From contig CM075943.1 of the NCBI GenBank assembly GCA_038030265.1, positions 7,874,001 to 7,938,000 on the forward strand: a DNA stretch of 64,000 bases. The letters are read 5' to 3'. The DNA comes from Corythucha ciliata. Lineage: Eukaryota > Arthropoda > Insecta > Hemiptera > Tingidae. Position 1 is the stretch's first letter, and every line of letters begins with the position of its first letter. The notes under the pieces were generated by a model, which worked only from the letters and a program-made list of their open reading frames with translations, had not been told where the DNA came from and ran no database searches. Below are positions 24,140 through 35,292 of the stretch, in pieces. Position numbers and translations under genes: made by a program.

Positions 24140-24499
24140 GACTTGAGCTTTTTGGTGAAAAGAGGTAATCTCTCCATGTTTAAAGAGTCTTTATTTCTTA
24201 ATTTGTGACCGTGGTTTCGGTCGACTATACCATCTTCAGATAAGGTTTAGGGCGTAAAAACCACTCTCGCCACATGACTTTTACTAAAACAAGCCGTGAT
24301 CACAGGCTACGCATGAGCCTGTCGGATTAGCCTGTGATCACTGCTCGTTTTACTGAAAATCGTGTGAAGAGGGTGGTTCTTACGCCCCAAACTTCGTCTG
24401 AAGATGGTCTAGCTCTAGTGGACCGAAACGATGGTCACGAATTAATAAAGACACTTCAAACGTGGAGAGATTAGCCTTTTTCACCAAAAAACTTGAGTC
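24140..24499. repeat. long foldback repeat, arms ~165 bp, copy A
   Basis: The left arm begins GACTTGAGCTTTTTGGTGAA and the right arm ends with its near reverse complement, TTCACCAAAAAACTTGAGTC. The inner tips are TGATCACAGGCT (24297-24308) and AGCCTGTGATCA (24329-24340), leaving a 20-nt loop. Each arm carries a CATCTTCAG...CGAAAC-type motif seen in insect dispersed repeats. A transcript would fold into an almost perfect hairpin. Confidence 0.8.
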
Positions 24500-24639
24500 A
24501 TCCAAACTGCACTATATCACCTCGCATCAATACAATGAGACGACCAATGGGATTGAAAAACGCTCGTCTCCAGGAAATTCCGCACTCGCGTATGATCTGG
24601 CTTTCCTAAATAAGTCGTCGAAAAAGCGAGAGTTTTCAA

Positions 24640-26392
24640 TAGTGACGAGCAAAAATGGTCTTGGTCTTCTCGCGAGACTCTTGCAGCAAGACCAAGACTA
24701 AGACGCAAGACCAAGACTCTCTAACGGCTGCAAGACCAAGACTTGAAATGCAAGACCAAGACTTTCTACAAGACCTTACGAACGAGTCTTGCGCGAGACC
24801 AAGACTGTGTTGCAAGAGTCTCGCGAGTCTTGCAAAAAGAAGTTCTGCTTTTAAAAACCGAATTTTGTGGATTTTGCTCTTCCAAGAACACATTTTGCTG
24901 ATTTGGCTCCTTTAAAACCTAGTTTTGGCGATTTTTGCATCATCAAAAACACATTTTCGTGGCTTTAGCTCTTTATTTGTTCTAGGAAGAAAAAGAAGAA
25001 ATGAAGGAGGGAAGAAGGTTTTCGGTTGGTTCCAAAAAGAACGACATTTTGTGATTTTGGATTTTTCTAACCCCAATTTCACCGGAAATTTTCAGTCTGC
25101 CATCACACAAGTCTCAGAATTGGCACCTTCAAAATCCTATTTCACAGATTCTTGCCATTTTGGACCCCGCAATTTCGCGAATTTACCCGTTATTAAACAC
25201 CAAATTACGTAGTTTTAGCTCATATTGAAATCAGTTTTTTACTGATTTGGCTCTTCAGAAAACTTATTTCGCTCTTTTCAAACCCCAAGTCCTGGATTTG
25301 GCTCAATTCAAACCCAAATATAAATGCCCCAATTTTTGTATATTTAAACTCTTTCAAAACGTAATTTCGTGAATTTGGCTCCTTCAAAAACTCATAGATG
25401 TTTGCCATGTAAAAACAAACGTGAGTTTAGCTCTTTCTGAAATTTGTTCCACGGGATCGGCCATTTATAAAAACTAAATTGTCGAAAAACGAAAAAAACA
25501 AATTTCGTGATTTTGGCGCTCAACCATATTTTCGCTTTTCCACAACCAAATGTCACCGATTTTGTCCCTTTGATACCAAACTTCACGGTTTTTAGCCATT
25601 TAAATTTCCAGCCATTCTAATTTCGCGCATTTTTATTATTTAAAAAAAAAAAAATCGATTTTTGTGGCCTTTGTTCTTTCTGGAATCAGTTATACAGATT
25701 TCGCTGTTTCGAAAACCAAATGTTGCTCTTCCAAAAAAGAAATTCACGGATTTGGCTGGTTCAAATACCAAATTTCGTCATTTCGGCCATCGGCTCTCAT
25801 ATACGTCAGTTTCGTGGATTTCCGCTCTTTCATAGTCAAATTTTGCGAATTTGGCTCCTAAAAACTCCAGTTTTTGGAAGTTTTGCTATTTCAAAAGCCA
25901 AATTCACATCCGCGCGTTAAAACCCAATTTCTTGGATTTGGCACCTTAAAACCAATTTCGGCGATTTACGCTTTATTAAAATCAGCTGTTCCTTACCAGA
26001 TGGACAGGTTTGGTTCGTTCAAAAAAGTAATTCAGCTCATTTGAAACCCAAATTTCGTTATTTTGGCCTTCTCTAACCACACATGGTTGCAGAAGGGTGG
26101 GGCAGGTTACATTTTTTTCATTATACGGCGAGACATGAAGGACAAATACGAAGAACATCAAAAAATATCGGAGGTGAGGATAAATGAATAAAACTGAAAA
26201 AAAAGAAATTTTTCATTTCATAAGTCCCGAACTAGGTTGTTTTTGAGTTGTTTTTTCGATATGCAATGCAATTGTTTTCTTCAAAAAGAACAACAAAAAC
26301 AAAAAACGAAAGACAGACCACTCGAAGTAAATACGAAAAAAATTAAATCAACAAAGCAAGACCAGCAAGACTCTTGCCTTTGCTCATTACTA
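24640..26392. mobile_element. non-autonomous hAT-like element filled with family 3 phrases, copy A
   Basis: Ends are TAGTGACGAGCAAA and, inverted, TAGTAATGAGCAAA. Flanking octamers are GTTTTCAA and ATTTTCAA, one mismatch; copy B has a perfect pair. Four exact copies of GCAAGACCAAGACT lie in the left subterminal region (24686, 24705, 24730, 24750), and related CAAGACC/AAGACTCTTGC words lie at the right end. The interior (24840-26080) is a ~30-bp phrase array. Confidence 0.75.
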
Positions 26393-26759
26393 ATTTTCAA
26401 GATAAAAGTTTATGTGGGTTTTACAGTTATTTCAGAGGTGAAACATGAAAAAAGATCGTACGCACGTGCAGAATTTCCTGGAGATTTAAATGAGGCCTTG
26501 ATATCCAGGATTGGTGCAGAAATACGGAATAATTTTACGGAGCCTACAATTTTCCGATTTTGCGTGGTGATAATTTACGTAATGCCGAGTAGGCGACGTA
26601 CGCTTGGAGGGGGTCCAGGAAACACACGTACAAGTCTCCCTTAACCGCGTACAGTTGAACAATTAACAGGGAATTTTGCGTCCTGTACCTCCACAAAAAC
26701 TGACAGCACAAACGACAGACCAAAGCAGTGGCGTTACGAACGATCCATGCGCTTGGGAT

Positions 26760-27863
26760 CAGGGGTGGGCAAAATACTTTGAAAATGTATTTTAAATACA
26801 AAGCCCAAAATACTTTCAAAAATGTATTTTAAATACTGAAATACAAATACTTTTTGAATTGTATTTTGAATCAAATACAAATACAATTTAAAATACTTTT
26901 CAAAAATTCGGTGTCGACGGCAGATAGTGCGAAAAACACGAAAAATAAATAATTCAAAAATATCAGGTCCTTCAATAGACAAGTTGACAAAATATAGCAG
27001 CGCGAAATGGCGCTGCGCCGCGATGCGCAAAGAAAAGTAGGCAATTTGTCACGAAGTAATTAGTACCGAACCGGCGAGCACTGGTGGATCGTGAGCTGAA
27101 AAGGAGGTGAGGTCACTCCCTAGGCCTTTTCCTAATTTTAGCCACGGCCTTTTCCATATATTGTAGGCAAATTACCGCTATTTCTACAGTCTATCCGCTA
27201 AACAGCGCTTATGCCAAGTTTAAACTGCGAATTTCTCCATTTTAGCCGCGAATGAGTGCTTTTAGTCAACTTTAACAGCAAATTAGCGCTTTTCGCCGCA
27301 AATTAGCAACTGATTAGCGGGGTAATCCCCCCCCCCCCCACAATAAATACATAATAATGCGCTTTTCCCCAAATTTAGCAGCAAAGTAGATTTGGTATTC
27401 TGTGAATCAGCGATGTTTCTTCAACTTTCCTCGAGTTGGCGTTTTCCACAATTTTAGCTGCAAATTAGCGATTTTTTCTAGCGGTTTACTTAGTATGAGC
27501 TGAAAATTACTCAACGTTTGAAGTGCTTCTCTGGAAAGGTCCGAGCTGTTTAATTGGTGTATGAGTTTTGATTTTAATAAAACTAAATGAATTTCGCTCG
27601 GTAGTAAGCCATGTCCGAAAGAGAATACGCTCCTTTGAGCATTGCCTGCGTCCGGGCGTTGATAGACAAGCAGTACGACAAGAGAAAGGCGGCGACTCTT
27701 GAGATTGAAAAAATGGTGAAAGAGTTTGTGGCCGTGAACAACACGGTTCAAATAAGGAAGCTCTTGAAAGTCTTGGGTACTGAATTCACCATGTCGCAAA
27801 ATCAGAACTACAAAAGAGGCGGACTCATGGGCTTGGCTGGCGTGGCGCTTGCTCTTGGCAAAG
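26760..27863. mobile_element. left part of the VAC14-bearing hAT-like element, copy A (truncated)
   Basis: Starts CAGGGGTGGGCAAAATACTT, preceded by CTTGGGAT (copy B has TTGGGGAT). It is followed by GTATTTTAAATAC-type repeats, family 2 phrases (27130-27500) and the first third of exon-less VAC14. It is cut at 27863. Confidence 0.75.
27611..27863 (+). pseudogene. VAC14: VAC14 retrocopy, N-terminal fragment, copy A
   Basis: The ATG at 27611 opens the same frame as 43636 in copy B and is identical to it for about 84 residues (APLSIACVRALIDKQYDKRK, NNTVQIRKLLKVLGTEF, GGLMGLAGVALALGK). These are the first HEAT repeats of VAC14. The match ends at GCAAAG, after which gypsy gag-protease sequence follows in antisense. 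The truncation comes from the duplication boundary. Confidence 0.9.
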
Positions 27864-28409
27864 CTTACATTTATTTACTTCGTTTATCGTGATTATGTCA
27901 CATTGCGCGCCGGTGTCCAATTTGAAGATTACCGAGTGATTTCCAGGAATGTAATGGGCTCATTCCAATCCCCTTCGCTGGAGATCGCCTTCTGAACCGA
28001 TCCAACATACAAGTCCATTGTTGAGCCTAATTCCTCGAATGATTTCTCGCAAGTATTAACTGATTTTGAGAAACAAAATTGATCAAAATGCCTCTAATTG
28101 GCATTTTGTACATCGGTGTTTATATGAAGGACAGGATCGGCGCCGTGTTCATTTCCACACCGTCGACAATGGAATGTTTCATTTTTGGATTTCTGCCTTT
28201 TCTGATCATTTTTCGATTTTTTAGTTTCGTGATGTTTTTTGTTAATCGGTCTTCCCTTATGCCAGTCATTTGCTTACACGCTAATTCCGCGGCTCTGCAA
28301 GCTGAGACGGCTTTGTCGTAATCAAGGTTGTCTGTTGACAGCAGCGATTTTCTGACCTCATCGTCAAGTATACCTACGACAATTTTATCACATAGAAATT
28401 CGTCTCTAA
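27864..28409 (-). pseudogene. gypsy gag-protease fragment (second copy of 11066-11635)
   Basis: The fragment is colinear with 11066-11635 of the first gypsy element and covers protease (antisense to 27870-28010) and gag zinc-knuckle/capsid sequence (28120-28409, FLCDKIVVGILDDEVRKSLL). It lacks about 20 bp present at 11459-11480 and has many single-base losses. It is joined to VAC14 on the left across a shared AAG and to unrelated DNA on the right after CGTCTCTAA. Confidence 0.8.
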
Positions 28410-28872
28410 AAGCTTGTACACACGGAGACATTTATGTCATGCCATGAAATTTTCAATATGTTCGTGTGATGGTACTGTGAAAAAGTATAAAAACCATATG
28501 CTTTCATGAAAAAGCCAGGAAACCGCTGGAAAATTGTCAATAATTTTCCCCTTTACCATCTCCATTGTAGAAACTAAGCCCAGAAATACCACACCGACAA
28601 GGAACAAGAAACCAGCTATTTAGCCGTGAAACCGTTAATTATGTCTGAAAATATGAATTTTCCTGTTCACAATTTAGTAGTGGGCACACTTTTTCCCCCG
28701 GCACGCTTTCATTCGATCAAGAAACAGAAAACGTTCCTGCTAGAATCACGTTTATCCGCCAAAATACTTGCACTTGAAGCTCAGAAAGACTATTTTGACT
28801 AAACTGTGGAAGGTAACGACGTTGTGAGCGTTCAATGGCTCTTGAAAATTAATTTTACCCAGGAAACCTAAA
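28410..28872. other. spacer DNA, nothing recognised
   Basis: Unique within the window. No ORF with motifs and no terminal repeats. Confidence 0.45.
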
Positions 28873-28876
28873 GCCC

Positions 28877-29245
28877 GCCACTCACGTGCAGCTTAGACTG
28901 TCAGTTTGAACTGTCCAGTTCAAATTATTTGAGGCATTTCGCCTCAGCTAAGGTGAACTGCACAGTTAAACTGTACAGTTCTCAGTTCAATTGCTAATAT
29001 CCGACGATTGTTTCCGCCGTTTCAACCATTCCTTGCACCACTGCCTGCGTCTTTAGGTTGGTTACTTTCCTGATGAATAACTGCACAAATTAAACCGAGA
29101 ACGGCAATGCGGTCCTGCTCATTGGAATCTATTATGTTAACTGAAGAATTGAACTGTACGTGTGTGGGGGACTGAACTGAACAGTCCAAACTGACAGTTT
29201 AAACTGTGCAGTTTGAACTGACAGTTCAAACTGCACGTGAGTGGC
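28877..29245. mobile_element. MITE with GCCACTCACGTGCAG terminal inverted repeats
   Basis: GCCACTCACGTGCAG (28877-28891) is exactly inverted at 29231-29245. The interior is packed with AACTGTACAGTT-like palindromic words (CAGTTTGAACTG, CTGTGCAGTTTGAACTG). About 369 bp, no coding capacity. The flanks AAAGCCC and CGGTTTAAAA do not give a secure target duplication, so I leave the superfamily open. Confidence 0.7.
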
Positions 29246-29249
29246 CGGT

Positions 29250-29813
29250 TTAAAACCCCAGAAGCTAAGTCATGAGTCATGACTGTGTGACTGCGTCCAT
29301 TTCCACCAAAAAGTCCGCTTGAAAACCTTACCATTCGGCTGCAAGAAACATGGCATTTGAAACTGAAAATTCAATCGCCCAATCAATTTGTATGGTAAAT
29401 AGATATAGCTTCTGAATCTGGAAAATTTGCTTGTTTAGTCCCTTTTAATAGCCCTGTGCCCAAAAGGGGTGATTTAGACCTACACCGCTACAAATTAATT
29501 TAGACTTGAAAAATGTTTCTATGGTGGTGGAGGGGGGGAGCCTAAAATACTACTTACTATCACGAAATCCAGTAAGAAAAGTCTCGAAATCCTGCATGAA
29601 CACATTGGAAATACCTCCCAGTAAATTATTATAAGGAGAAGAAGGGTGAGTGCCACGGATTTTTTGGGTTCCTCGTGGGTAATTCCTTAATTTTTCGTCC
29701 ATGTTTTTAAATAATTTTCAGTAGAAATACCATTGAACAATATCTTAAGTTTTACCCTCTCTCCCTCATCACAATAATACTCTGAGGCCACGAAACTTGC
29801 CGCAAAATGATTT
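29250..29813. other. spacer DNA, nothing recognised
   Basis: A G-run near 29534-29540. No gene or element ends seen. Confidence 0.4.
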
Positions 29814-31639
29814 AGCTTCAGCAACCATTTTATATTAGTAAAAGCAGTGTTTTTTTTTCTCCCTCGCATTTTTATCTCATGGAAATCCTCCGTAGCTATA
29901 AGGGCTAGGGAAATATTCCACTGCGTCTCGCCTACTCTGCATGCTTCTATCTATTGTCCTCCATTCCTCCTCGCCCTTCTCAACAGTGTGGTTGTTAGCC
30001 CGGGTGAGCGATAGTGTCTCATACACTCAATCCCCCCCCCCTCTCTCTCTCTCATCCACAATCCTCCCCACCCTCATAAACTCCCGTTTCATTCTAAGCC
30101 AGGAACATTCTCGCAACCTCCCCACCGATGTGAAGCATTTCTTCCTCTTGACACTCCATAACGAGAGGACGTATATAGAGGAGTAGAGGGATTGATGTAA
30201 CTGGAATGTGCTGTCGTGAGAGAGTGTGAGGGGGGGGGGCATGGAAGTTTCATCCAATATCGACGACACATTGCTCTGGTACATATGCGTATAATGTGGC
30301 CTCTTTAGCTGAACTGTGTCGCTCGAAAGAAAAACTTTGCTTTACGTGAAAAATGTTAGGAGGCATCTTTTTCTTTTTTTTTTTTTTACATCAACGGCGG
30401 AAGTGCGCAATTGAGTTTACATAAAAGCTTAAATCATCGTTCCCTTGCTTCAAGACAAAATAAAAAGAAAATAACAGAACAGAAAACAAAACTTTGCCAA
30501 AAAAAAAAAAAAAACTTCCACTTCACACTTTTTTGGGCTTATTTCACTTTCTTCTTGTGGAAAGTATTGTTGCTTGTTTTAACTTGGTTTCAAGTTAAAC
30601 TGTCAGTTCCAGAACCAACCCCCAGCGAGTATAATAGACCCGAAAAGGCCTTAATAAAGTACTTCAACGGTTTATATCTCACGTTGTTGCTGGTATAGCA
30701 CGTTATTTTGTACTAGCTGAAAACGATAAACAATTTTGCAGAAACAATAATGACGATATTAGTGCATTTGTGTGCAAAAAAATCGAATTATTCTTTTACT
30801 TTATTTTTTTACGCGGACTAGATATATGTATGATTTACGTAATCTCCAAGGGGGTAGAAAAGGGTATAATCGCAATATAAGCATCTGGGGGCCTTTGGCT
30901 ATTTGGCAGAGCCTTGGCTTTAACGCCTCTATACTGCTCCCACGGGTACTACTACAAAACTTGATATTTTCCTTTTTCCCAGTTTTTTCTCCCACCCGCG
31001 TCTGGCATATGTCTTTTTTTTTGAAAAGCATCGAAATGTTTACTCCCTCAAATCTAGTTTTTAAATGGAACGTTTTCTTTATTTGTTTATTCGGGTGTAT
31101 AGGGCAATATTTTGCTTCTTTGAAGTTTATTCTTTCAACAGGGAACCGTATACCGAGGTATTGGCGAGGGGGGTGGACTGCCATGGTCCCCCTGAGTGCG
31201 TGGCTAAAGATTTTATTCAGCCCACGAAAGCGCTATTCTGAAGGCTCAAATTGAGAGAAATCTCACCTTCTGGAGCTAACTGCGCGGCTAGAATAGAGAA
31301 AATTACGCTGAACCTAAGTTGCTTTAGGCCTTTAAAGCTACTGTTACCACGTACTGGGGCAAGTACGCGACAAAAAGTTTGTAAAACGAAAAAGCGCTCA
31401 TTCGTGGTTTTTCAATGCAATTTTCAGACCAAAGTTGATGAAAAATCGCTGTTTCGCGGTGTACAGATTCCCTTTTGTAGAAAAGTGACTGTGTTCTGTG
31501 TTCGGCCAACCTCGATAGCATGCTTGTTCGCTCGGTCTGTTTGTTCTTCCTCTGGGGGTAGTTTCGTTGTACTGCGTATACTAGTATTTTGGAGACTTTG
31601 TATTCGGAAAGACGAATCGGCCTTGCGAAAAGAATATTG

Positions 31640-32050
31640 AGTGTATATTATAAGCCCTAAGAGAGCGTTTAGGGACTATTTCCAGCCCTCAACAAAACAG
31701 TTGCAAACTTGTGAATTAGTGGATATTTAGCCCCGAAACTTGCGATTTAGTGGATATTTAGCCCCGAAACTTGCGAAATTCATTTATATCTTGCACCAAA
31801 TGATGCAATTTTGTGACCATTTATCACACTTTGGGTGCTCTAGGAACCAGCTGATGTGGAACGAAGTATGAGCATCCCGAAACTTGCAATTTCTTTTTTT
31901 TTATTTATTCATTTATATGCGAGCCCAATAACAAAAATTATAAGTTGAAATAAGTAGGTAGTGCACGTATATAAGAAAGGGGGGATACCGTGAACATAAA
32001 ATAACAATAGGTATTGTGAAATAATAACCAACGAAACTAGATAGAAACAG
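31640..32050. repeat. family 5 phrases with a 34-bp tandem pair, copy B only
   Basis: A 34-bp unit (TTAGTGGATATTTAGCCCCG plus AAACTTGCGA) occurs twice in tandem within about 31710-31785, and its start also overlaps a preceding AACTTGTGAATTAG. CCCGAAACTTGCAATTTC recurs at 31878. These phrases resemble those at 4830-5460. No gene. Confidence 0.5.
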
Positions 32051-32122
32051 ACGAAGGTGCTATCAAAGATTTTAAACGGCAAACGGTGTGAGAAAAAAAG
32101 TCAAATTCAGGGGACAGGCATA

Positions 32123-32242
32123 AAGGCCCGTTCTCAAGTTCTATGCAACCAAACACATTGTTTCCCTCGAAAAATGAAGCATTTTTATATGTTGCATAGA
32201 CCACCAAACAACGAAAACATAGAGCTTGTGAACGGGCCTTAA
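32123..32242. mobile_element. short MITE, ~120 bp
   Basis: AAGGCCCGTTCTCAAGTTC near the left edge is mirrored by GAGCTTGTGAACGGGCCTT at the right. This gives about 24-bp inverted repeats with a few mismatches. It interrupts or abuts the end of the LINE RT C-terminus. Confidence 0.55.
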
Positions 32243-32544
32243 ACGGGGAATCCTAATCAGTGGGCGGTTGGATAAATAATTCGTACGGCAAAAAGGAACA
32301 TGAAAGAGCAAAGGAGAACGTGTGGATATTCGAGGAACCAAGAGACCAATCTCCGATAACAAAGAAGAGCAGTTTATTTGACCGTTCATCAGTTTGTGGA
32401 AGAAAGAGAGATCGGCGAAGCAGCGTCTTTTTCCAGCGGAAGCAGGCCGCAAGTGGCTTGTAAGAACGAGTAGTCGACCTCACACTGAGGAATATTGAGC
32501 TTGAAGGCAATGAATCTCAAAAATTCATTTTGCACCCTCTCCAA
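32243..32544 (-). pseudogene. LINE RT C-terminal domain, copy B
   Basis: The minus-strand reading LERVQNEFLRFIAFKLNIP, followed in a shifted frame by FADLSFFHKLMNGQINCSSLL and VPFCRTNYLSNRPLIRIPR, is the C-terminal region found after RT in Jockey/CR1-like LINEs. It continues the minus-strand LINE that stops at 33699 (LEYASLVWSPFYAVHKYS); the two pieces are separated by a hAT-like insertion. Copy A lost this part. Confidence 0.75.
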
Positions 32545-33698
32545 TAGAGGTGTGACGTGACAGCTTTTGTCGGTCACAGTGACAACTAGCTCCGGTGACT
32601 GTGCAGTCACTGTGTCAAAAACCAGTGATTTTGTCACTTAAGGGACTACTGAGGGCCTGTTCTATAGCTTTTTAATGTCACTATCACTGTTTGTTTCCAC
32701 CGTCCTCCCCATCAACATGTGATTTAAGGATATTCCTAGGAACCCTGAAATCTTACAGGACAGGCCCCCTGTAGCAGTTTGTTGGGTGTGGTTGATTCCC
32801 AGACCCAAACAAAGCCTATTAATAGGGCAAATGAAATCGTAAGTTTTGGAATTAAAACAGTCAGTTTTGGGGGTAAAATGGGCCAGTTTTGTATTAACGT
32901 CATCAGTTATGGGGCAACGCGTCAGCTTTGGCGTGAAATCTTCTGTTTTGGTATAAAATCGTCACATTTGCGATGAATTTGCCATTTTTTGTTGTGAATC
33001 ACCTGTTTTCAAGCAGAATGGTCTAAAATCACCGGTTTTGAGGAAAACTTGAGTTAAAGTGTGACATTGTCAGTTTTGGAGTAAATTACAGTTTTGTGGT
33101 AGCATCTTCATTTTGAGAGGGGGGGGGGCACGTCAGACATGGCCAGGATTGTCGTTTTTTTTTTGTTTTGTTTTTTTTTTGTTTTACTAAAATCGCCAAT
33201 TGAAGGATATAGTCGGCAGTTTGTAGTACTGAGTGGTCTGTTAATTGTAATTAAGATCATTTTTTAAAACCCGTTTTGGGTGTTAAACCCGCCATTTTTA
33301 AGCGGAATTCACCAGTTTTTGGGGTAAATTACTTGGATTTTAAAAGTTGTGCTGTGAAATGTTAGTTAGGCGTAAACACTTCGTCTTTGGCGTAGAAACG
33401 TCTGTTTTTGGAAGTAAAATATTCAGTTATACTATAGTGAAATATTCAGTTTTTTTTTGTTAAAAAACGTCGGTTTGAGTTAAAACCTGTTATGTTTGGT
33501 TAAAAAATGTTCAATTTTTACGTCTCTCAGACAAGACGTTGATGAAAAGACGGTCACCCCGTATATTGAATGCTAAGTAACGATTTCCGGGGAAATCGAA
33601 TTGTCTGTGTGTGTTGAATGTGGTCGTCACCGAAGCCAACAGTGACGGAGTAGTCACAGTGACAAAATCACCGACAGTGAAATCACACCTCACCTCTA
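32545..33698. mobile_element. hAT-like element with family 4 phrases, inside a LINE (copy B)
   Basis: Both ends read TAGAGGTG in inverted orientation, followed by TGTGA and CACTG/CAGTGAC-rich subterminal sequence. The interior (32836-33510) is the ~21-bp GTAAAATCGTCAGTTTTGG array. The LINE protein reading is continuous on either side once it is removed. I could not see an 8-bp target duplication (flanks CTCTCCAA and CAGAGGCT), so the superfamily is tentative. Confidence 0.55.
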
Positions 33699-35285
33699 CA
33701 GAGGCTATACTTATGAACTGCATAAAAGGGTGACCAAACCAGGGATGCGTATTCCAGCTTTGGCAAAACTAGCGCCTCGAAGAGAAGAGTGAGTACTCGA
33801 ACGTCGGAGAACGCCTTGTTTGCCTTTTCAGAAATCCCAAAGCCCTCATGGCATCTCGCGAAACAGCAACTATGTGGTCAGAAAAAGTCAAGTAACTGTC
33901 AAGCAGCACTCCCAGGTCCTTCAACTTGTCCACCCTTTTTAGAGGAAGACCACCCAGGAAGTACTCCTGAATGAACATGTGTGTTGCGACCTGCTGAAAG
34001 AAATGACAGAGCTCTTCGAGGAATTCAGATGAAAGCTGTTGCCTTGACACCATAACTCAAGCTCGTCGATTGACACCTGCAGCTCCCTGTAACTCGTCGG
34101 TGATTCTATGTGACGAAAAATTTTGAGATCATCCGCAAAAAGGAGACATCTGACGTTAGGACCTAATGCCCGGACAACACTATTTATTCCAACAAAAAAC
34201 ATGGTGGACCAACGTGACTGCCCTGAGGAACTCCAGAAGTAGCGGTAAACTGCGATGACAGGACTCCTTTCACGCGCACTGCTAGTTTCCTGCGGAACTA
34301 AAATACGATGAAATCCATTTCAATAACGAACCATTAACTCCTAGTGAATCAAGCAGCAAGGTAAAGTGATGGTGGGAGAGTTTATCAAATGCCTTTGCGA
34401 AATCTGTTGATATCAGGTCAGTTTGCCACCCTTGACGGAAACCTTCCATAATGAATTCCTGAAGTTGCAGCAGATTTGTCACTGTGGATCTACCCTGCAC
34501 GAATCCATGTTGCTCCTCAGCTATGAATGAAGAAAATTCAAATGATAGGTGAACGACGACAAGCTTCTCAAGCACCTTGGGAATGGCAGAAAATGAACAA
34601 ACTGATCGGTAATTTGAGATGGAACATCTATCGCCGCTCTTAAGGATAGGGGTTACAAAAGCCAGTTTCCATTTTCCGGGGAAAACACCAGACGCCAGTG
34701 ACCTGTGGAACAGCACCGTCAGTGGCTACGCTAGGCTCGTCAAACACTCTTTCAGCAAAACACTGGGGACACCATTCGGACCCATACCCTTGGAAAAATC
34801 CAGCCTTGCCAACTCTTTAAGCACATCGGCCTCTCTTACCAGAATGGAACCGATGGATACGACATTCTGAACGGGAAGATCTGGAGAAACGATGACTGGA
34901 GGGTCAAAAACAGACGAAAAATGACAACGAAACAAATCCGCAATATACTGTGGATCCGAGTCCCACTCAGCGCCCAGAAACATATCATCTGACCACCTAG
35001 CCTATATCTATTGCCACCCTCCTTATAATTGAAAAAAATTCCAGAAAGCCTTCAAATTGCCGGTACAGAGCGCTGGACATCCGCGACGTACCCCGTGTAA
35101 CGCACTTTCGATAGCCTCTTAACGCTGGACGCGTTCTAGCAGCGCAGTATGCGTGGTTAAAAGTATGCGGTTCTATGACTCAGCCTGTCGCCTCGGATTG
35201 ACTAGAGGGCAAATCTCTTCAACGACCTGATGTCCTCACCAGCAAACCTGGGAAAAATATAACAGATCTTTTATCAGAATGTCCA
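33699..35285 (-). pseudogene. LINE reverse transcriptase fragment, minus strand, copy B
   Basis: Counterpart of 17680-19260. The frame 34282-34716 is open through AEEQHGFVQGRSTVT, where copy A has a stop, but is broken by a small insertion near 34293. 33939-34202 carries the FADD catalytic box and 33769-34053 the thumb. 34726-34983 is the pre-RT linker. Different lesions in A and B show that the copies have diverged independently. Confidence 0.85.
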
Positions 35286-35292
35286 GTGTATA

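Larger units (their letters stand above)
13556..27863 (+). repeat. ~14-kb direct duplication, copy A
   Basis: From about 13556 (AGCTTTAGCAACCATTTTAT) onwards the sequence matches 29814 onwards base for base over long stretches, in the same orientation. The match ends inside the VAC14 retrocopy at 27863, corresponding to 43892. Differences are mostly single bases, homopolymer lengths and short indels, such as 18 bp near 24008 and 10 bp near 20376. Copy A lacks the equivalent of 31388-32597 and contains 15384-16808, which copy B lacks. Copy A breaks off within VAC14 and joins a gypsy gag fragment. Confidence 0.9.
23696..27863. mobile_element. left part of the large GC-ended hAT-like element, copy A (truncated)
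   Basis: It starts TAGGGATGGAATCGGGCC with a GGGCC/GGCCC-rich subterminal stretch to about 23782, preceded by CTTACAAA. It contains the foldback (24140-24499), the TAGTGACGAGC element (24640-26392) and the left part of the VAC14-bearing element (26760 on). It is cut at 27863 by the duplication boundary. The full version is 39733-48587. Confidence 0.7.

Noticed and set aside
24140..24499. Target duplication for the foldback
   Set aside because: The flanking octamers CCAGACGT-like and ATCCAAAC do not match, so I list it as a repeat and not as a classified transposon.
27869..28409. A CRISPR-like or satellite reading of this and the phrase arrays
   Set aside because: This stretch is gypsy gag-protease. 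The phrase arrays have no conserved repeat with unique spacers: every unit drifts throughout, and the genome is eukaryotic.
27861..28415. AAGCTT sites at both edges of the gag fragment as proof of a restriction-ligation artefact
   Set aside because: The VAC14 side has no AAGCTT in copy B at that place, and the right edge of the gag fragment has none at 11635. The sites arise from the joins, so they are suggestive but not proof.
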